Shown: one piece after another, positions 21,295-24,235 of the stretch
Layout of the letters: each line of letters begins with the position of its first letter
How positions within the stretch are numbered: position 1 is the stretch's first letter
From: UBA287 sp034190325
Lineage (GTDB): Archaea > Thermoplasmatota > UBA186 > UBA287
DNA length: 24,235 nucleotides
Direction: 5' to 3'
Assembly (NCBI GenBank): GCA_034190325.1
Contig: JAXHST010000104.1
Location: forward strand, 1-24,235
Notes under the pieces: model-generated
The model's database searches: none
Seen by the model: only the letters and a program-made list of their open reading frames with translations
Told to the model about the DNA's origin: nothing
Position numbers and translations under genes: made by a program

Positions 21295-22259
21295 AGTCCT
21301 TCAACCCCAACATGATACTCTTTCCCGTTTATTACCATTTTGTATCTTTTTACTGAAAGTGAGGCTCTTACATCTTCAAGCCTCCTTCTATATTCCGCAT
21401 GGATCGAGTAAGCTTTTTCTAAGGTTACTGCTTCAAAGCTCAGGCTATCTTTAGTTTTCATCTGTGCAATATCCATTATGTCGGTTGTTATCACCGTAGC
21501 TATCTTTGGATATCCCCCCGTGGTCTGCCTGTCTTTCATAAGAACTATTGGCTTTCCGTCTCCCGGTACCTGCACCGCTCCGAGGGGGGTGCCATCAGAG
21601 ATCATCTCCTTCTTACCCTCTTTATGCTCTATTGCATTTCCATCAAGTCTGTATCCCATCCTGTCAGAATGGTCTGTGACTCTATACTCAGAGCTCAAAA
21701 AGGTATCAATACCCCTGCCTGTAAAGTGGTCATCCTGTGGTCCAGGTACTGCTCTAACTCTGTTCTTCCATTGAGGAATGTATCTGCTCTCTAGCCTTTT
21801 TTCTGCGCTTCCAGCGCTCTTGAGCTTCACCACATCTCCCGCCCTCAGAGGTCTGCCGATCCTTGCTAGTGCACAACAGGATCTGCTACCAAGGGTTAAG
21901 GAGCTATCTATACCGCCAGAAAAAGAGATGTATCCTCTACACCCTCTCTTTATCCTGCCAATTCTAAGAACGTCTTTGGGGTCAACTTTATAGCTCCTCC
22001 ATCCCTCTATTTTACTATCGTTCAGGGAGGCTTCAGCATCGCAGGCGAGAGCAAAAACTGTTTTTTCCTCAAAGATCATTGTGGGGCCAAGAAGCGTGAA
22101 CTCCAGAGCTGCGCAGCTCTCTTCATTCGATACGAGCATGTTAGCTATACGAAAAGAGTAATCATCCATCGCGCCAGAGGCTGGAATACCCAAGGATTGA
22201 TAGCCATAGCGTCCGAGATCCTGTATGGTTGTGTATAGCCCGGGGTTTAATACCCTCAT
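21291..22259 (-). CDS. pxpC: 5-oxoprolinase subunit PxpC (KipA/biotin-dependent carboxylase-like)
   Basis: Partner of PxpB in the ATP-dependent hydrolysis of 5-oxo-L-proline to glutamate. The 322 residues match the family: N-terminal VLNPGLYTTIQDLGRYGYQSLGIPASGAMDDYSFR motif, EFTLLGPTMIF, GYISFSGGI, VRAVPGPQDDHF and GTPLGAVQVPGDGKPIVLMKDRQTTGGYPKIATVI. Length is normal. Its start overlaps the pxpB stop by 4 bp, as is usual for this pair. The alternative role as allophanate-hydrolase-like subunit or KipA regulator is possible, but the paired operon favours PxpBC. Confidence 0.9.
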   Translation of the reverse strand: MRVLNPGLYTTIQDLGRYGYQSLGIPASGAMDDYSFRIANMLVSNEESCAALEFTLLGPTMIFEEKTVFALACDAEASLNDSKIEGWRSYKVDPKDVLRIGRIKRGCRGYISFSGGIDSSLTLGSRSCCALARIGRPLRAGDVVKLKSAGSAEKRLESRYIPQWKNRVRAVPGPQDDHFTGRGIDTFLSSEYRVTDHSDRMGYRLDGNAIEHKEGKKEMISDGTPLGAVQVPGDGKPIVLMKDRQTTGGYPKIATVITTDIMDIAQMKTKDSLSFEAVTLEKAYSIHAEYRRRLEDVRASLSVKRYKMVINGKEYHVGVEGL

Positions 22260-22930
22260 TTTGCTCTCTCCAAAAATTCTTTCTCAGATATTCTCTTAAA
22301 CCTTATCGTATCGCCAGCCCTTATCGGCACAGGATCTTCTGCTTCAGGGTTATACAGGCTCAGGGGGGTTCTCCCTATGATTCTCCAGCCTCCAGGGCTC
22401 TCTACAGGATATATTCCTGTCTGCTTTCCTGCTATGCCCACTGAGCCTGCAGCAATCTTTGTTCTCGGCTTTTCCAGGCGCAGCGCAGCTATTCTCTCAT
22501 CCATACCTCCGAGGTAAGGAAAGCCTGGCAGAAATCCTAGCATATACACTCTATAATCTCCAGAACAATGTATCTCTATCACCTCTTCATCGCTCAAACC
22601 GTTGTGCCGGGCAACAAAGCCTAGATCTGGACCGAACTCGCCGCCATAGCACACAGGCACTTCAAATGTTTTTCCCTTTGCTATGCTTGCTTTTGTTCTC
22701 TTTAACCTCTCCTCGCTTTTATCCTTCAGATCATCAAATTCTATGATGGAAGGATCATAGTAAACCAGCAGAGATCTGTATGCTGGAACGATCTCCAATA
22801 CGCCCTCTACGCTTTTTAGCTCCTTAGCTAAAGCAACAACCTTTTCATTGCACCTTTCATTTATCTCATTCCCGAGCTCTATGATCAGAGCGCTATCACC
22901 AGCTTTTAGAAACTTTGGTCTCTCATACAC
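22256..22930 (-). CDS. pxpB: 5-oxoprolinase subunit PxpB (KipI/AHS1 family)
   Basis: Subunit of the three-part 5-oxoprolinase. The 224 residues show the KipI-family pattern: FLKAGDSALIIELG at the start, the VPAYRSLLVYYDP segment, VPVCYGGEFGPDLGFVA, YMLGFLPGFPYLGGM and GSVGIAGKQTGIYPVESPGG. It uses a GTG at 22930, with an AT-rich box 20-29 nt upstream that it appears to share with the divergent gene at 22980. It begins the pxpB-pxpC-kinase unit. PxpA, the third subunit, is not found in the window. Confidence 0.9.
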   Translation of the reverse strand: MYERPKFLKAGDSALIIELGNEINERCNEKVVALAKELKSVEGVLEIVPAYRSLLVYYDPSIIEFDDLKDKSEERLKRTKASIAKGKTFEVPVCYGGEFGPDLGFVARHNGLSDEEVIEIHCSGDYRVYMLGFLPGFPYLGGMDERIAALRLEKPRTKIAAGSVGIAGKQTGIYPVESPGGWRIIGRTPLSLYNPEAEDPVPIRAGDTIRFKRISEKEFLERAK

Positions 22931-22949
22931 ATCTCTAATAGCAAAGAAC

Positions 22950-22959
22950 TCTTAAATAG
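22950..22959. promoter_or_regulatory. Shared TATA-like element between pxpB and the 22980 gene
   Basis: TCTTAAATAG lies 20-29 nt from the minus-strand GTG at 22930 and 21-30 nt from the plus-strand GTG at 22980. One near-symmetric AT box could therefore serve both directions. Confidence 0.45.
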
Positions 22960-22979
22960 TATATCCTATATACATTTAT

Positions 22980-23792
22980 GTGGACTACATTGCAATTTTA
23001 TCAGAATCTATTATTACTCTTTTCGAACTTCTATTTCGTGTATCATTCATAATTGTAATTCTCTATATTCTGAGTAGAACGCACTCTTTTGTTGATGCTG
23101 TTGCAGAGAAAAGAGATAGACGTGGTCTTCTTTTTCTTGTACTTGTAGGAAGCGCTCTTGAGATTATGGCTTCAGAATTTGGCATCCCTTTTCCTGAGGG
23201 CATTATGGCGGATATAAGAATGTCCATAGCATTTGTTTTTGTTTTGATTGGTGGTCCTGTAGTTGGTATTCCTGTAGCGCTTGTTGGAGGCGCTTATAGA
23301 ATGACCGGTCTCTTCTGGCGAGGCTTTTCAGGAGCGCTCGGTTATGAATTTGCTGTCGCTGGTGGTTTAAATACGATTGGTGCAGGGATTGTTGGCAGCT
23401 TCCTCTATCTCAGAGGCATAAAAATATCTATACCCGATAGAAGGAAAGAGGCCTACATTATGCTTGCTCTCTTTGGCTGGATTTTGGTGTACAGAGAGAT
23501 AGTGTGCCCTCTCACGTTGCCCTTTTTTTCAGATATGGACTTTGTTGAATCCTTCTATTTTTCAACCTCAAGGCTTCTAATAACGTCAGTATCAAATCTT
23601 TTTGCTATGGCTGTGTTTCTATCCTTTCTTAAAAGTATTATTATGGAGGAGAAGAAAAAAAGAGTGCTGCAAAAACTTGTGCAGAGATATGAAGCGCTCA
23701 TCGGTCCAGTTGCTGAAAGGGTAGCAAGAGAGACGGCAAAGGAAGAGGACTATCCGCTCGAGGATCTCAGATTTAGAGAAGAAGAAAGATGA
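22980..23792 (+). CDS. Stand-alone 5TM-LYT (LytS-type) sensor membrane protein
   Basis: The 270 residues contain about six helices that match the 5TMR-LYT domain of LytS-type histidine kinases: the PEGIMADIRMSIAFVFVL segment, GGPVVGIPVALVGGAYR, and GGLNTIGAGIVGSFLYLRG. The C-terminus is a 45-residue charged coiled-coil-like tail (EEKKKRVLQKLVQRYEALIG...); there is no kinase, GGDEF or PAS output domain. Start is GTG at 22980. Gene lies divergently from pxpB and shares its promoter region. It may sense an envelope or peptide signal and act through a partner, or it may be a substrate-binding membrane module of a transporter. Confidence 0.78.
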   Translation: MDYIAILSESIITLFELLFRVSFIIVILYILSRTHSFVDAVAEKRDRRGLLFLVLVGSALEIMASEFGIPFPEGIMADIRMSIAFVFVLIGGPVVGIPVALVGGAYRMTGLFWRGFSGALGYEFAVAGGLNTIGAGIVGSFLYLRGIKISIPDRRKEAYIMLALFGWILVYREIVCPLTLPFFSDMDFVESFYFSTSRLLITSVSNLFAMAVFLSFLKSIIMEEKKKRVLQKLVQRYEALIGPVAERVARETAKEEDYPLEDLRFREEER

Positions 23793-24235
23793 AGAGAGAG
23801 GCTATGAGAATGGAAAATATCGTTCTCTCCACCCACACCAAAAGAATCTGAGGTATTGATACAGGGATAGCTGTGGAGAGAATACAGGGTATCGAAGCGG
23901 AGAAGAATAGCAGCTGGGATATGGACACAACCCCAGCAAAAAACCTTGTGAGCAGAGGTGCATCAACAACTATCAGCGAAGGAAGAAACATCTCTGCTAT
24001 TTCCGTTGCCAGTGCTTTTGCTGCAAGAAACGGCTCCGGTATCCTCACAAGTAGAGTAAATGGATAATAGATCCACGCTATTGCATCAAATACCGGAGTA
24101 AAATTCGCAAGCAGAAGACCTATAAGCCCTATCGACAATATTGTCGGCAATATTGACATCGCCATCTTAAAACCGTCTTTTAGATTGACAACAATTCCAT
24201 CCACCAGCTCTGGTGCTCTCTCAGATGCTTCAATA
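23773..24235 (-). CDS. YjiH-like membrane protein with nucleoside-recognition (Gate) domain, partial
   Basis: The open frame extends beyond the right edge (residues IEASERAPELVDG come before the GTG at 24204), so the visible part is the C-terminal half. Hydrophobic helices include MAMSILPTILSIGLIGLLLA, FDAIAWIYYPFTLLV and a final ERTIFSILIASLFIFLLL; IPEPFLAAKALATEIAEMFLPSL and SISQLLFFSASIPCILSTAI fit the Gate/nucleoside-recognition fold seen in YjiH proteins. Function of YjiH is unknown. The last bases overlap the convergent 22980 gene by 20 bp. Confidence 0.7.
   Translation of the reverse strand, partial: IEASERAPELVDGIVVNLKDGFKMAMSILPTILSIGLIGLLLANFTPVFDAIAWIYYPFTLLVRIPEPFLAAKALATEIAEMFLPSLIVVDAPLLTRFFAGVVSISQLLFFSASIPCILSTAIPVSIPQILLVWVERTIFSILIASLFIFLLL

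Overview
The window is archaeal chromosomal DNA, probably from a metagenome-derived genome. The archaeal markers are translation factor aIF2-beta, an archaeal-type HflX, the Hef-family helicase, an archaeal Ogg2-type 8-oxoguanine glycosylase, a Sulfolobus-type single OB-fold protein, a tRNA with an intron at a non-canonical site, and many genes with a TATA-like box 20-30 nt before the start codon and no room for a leader (leaderless transcripts). Hef points to a euryarchaeal relative, but I cannot name the lineage. A 100-N scaffold gap (9217-9316) is flanked by an exact 121-bp duplication that looks like unmerged contig ends.

Layout. 1-110: C-terminus of a membrane protein. 408-2649: fructose-type PTS operon (EIIB, EIIC, EIIA) plus a polytopic membrane protein. 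2694-3265: a pair of tiny membrane proteins. 3321-5164 (minus): PTS Enzyme I, ATGA-coupled to a broken FAD-oxidase N-terminus; a second broken FAD-oxidase N-terminus faces the other way at 5238-5375. 5321-8409 (minus): serine operon of PLP aminotransferase, SerA and a DUF1015 protein. 8558-9060: two small unknown proteins. 9064-9171: intron-containing tRNA-Gly. 9445-10461: HflX. 10433-12822 (minus): aIF2-beta, tRNA-Gln and a helicase-only Hef. 12897-14657: a solute-binding-protein-like protein without signal peptide, followed by Ogg2. 14622-15887 (minus): NCS1 transporter. 15918-16202: OB-fold protein. 16195-17310: gene-poor stretch with two possible gene relics around a second tiny-membrane-protein pair.

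17288-22930 (minus) is the most distinctive part: PxpB, PxpC, a PfkB kinase, a dipeptide epimerase, a DUF819 permease and a secreted NlpC/P60 peptidase with SH3-like domains, linked by short overlaps. Epimerase plus NlpC/P60 parallels the bacterial ykf murein-peptide catabolism set, and PxpBC are 5-oxoprolinase subunits. The combination suggests an archaeon that trims bacterial wall peptides outside the cell, imports Ala-Glu-type dipeptides, epimerises them and handles pyroglutamate. PxpA is absent here. An orphan LytS-type sensor membrane domain (22980-23792) shares one bidirectional TATA-like element with pxpB. A Gate-domain membrane protein (YjiH-like) runs off the right edge.

All functional calls come from reading motifs and context; no database search was run.
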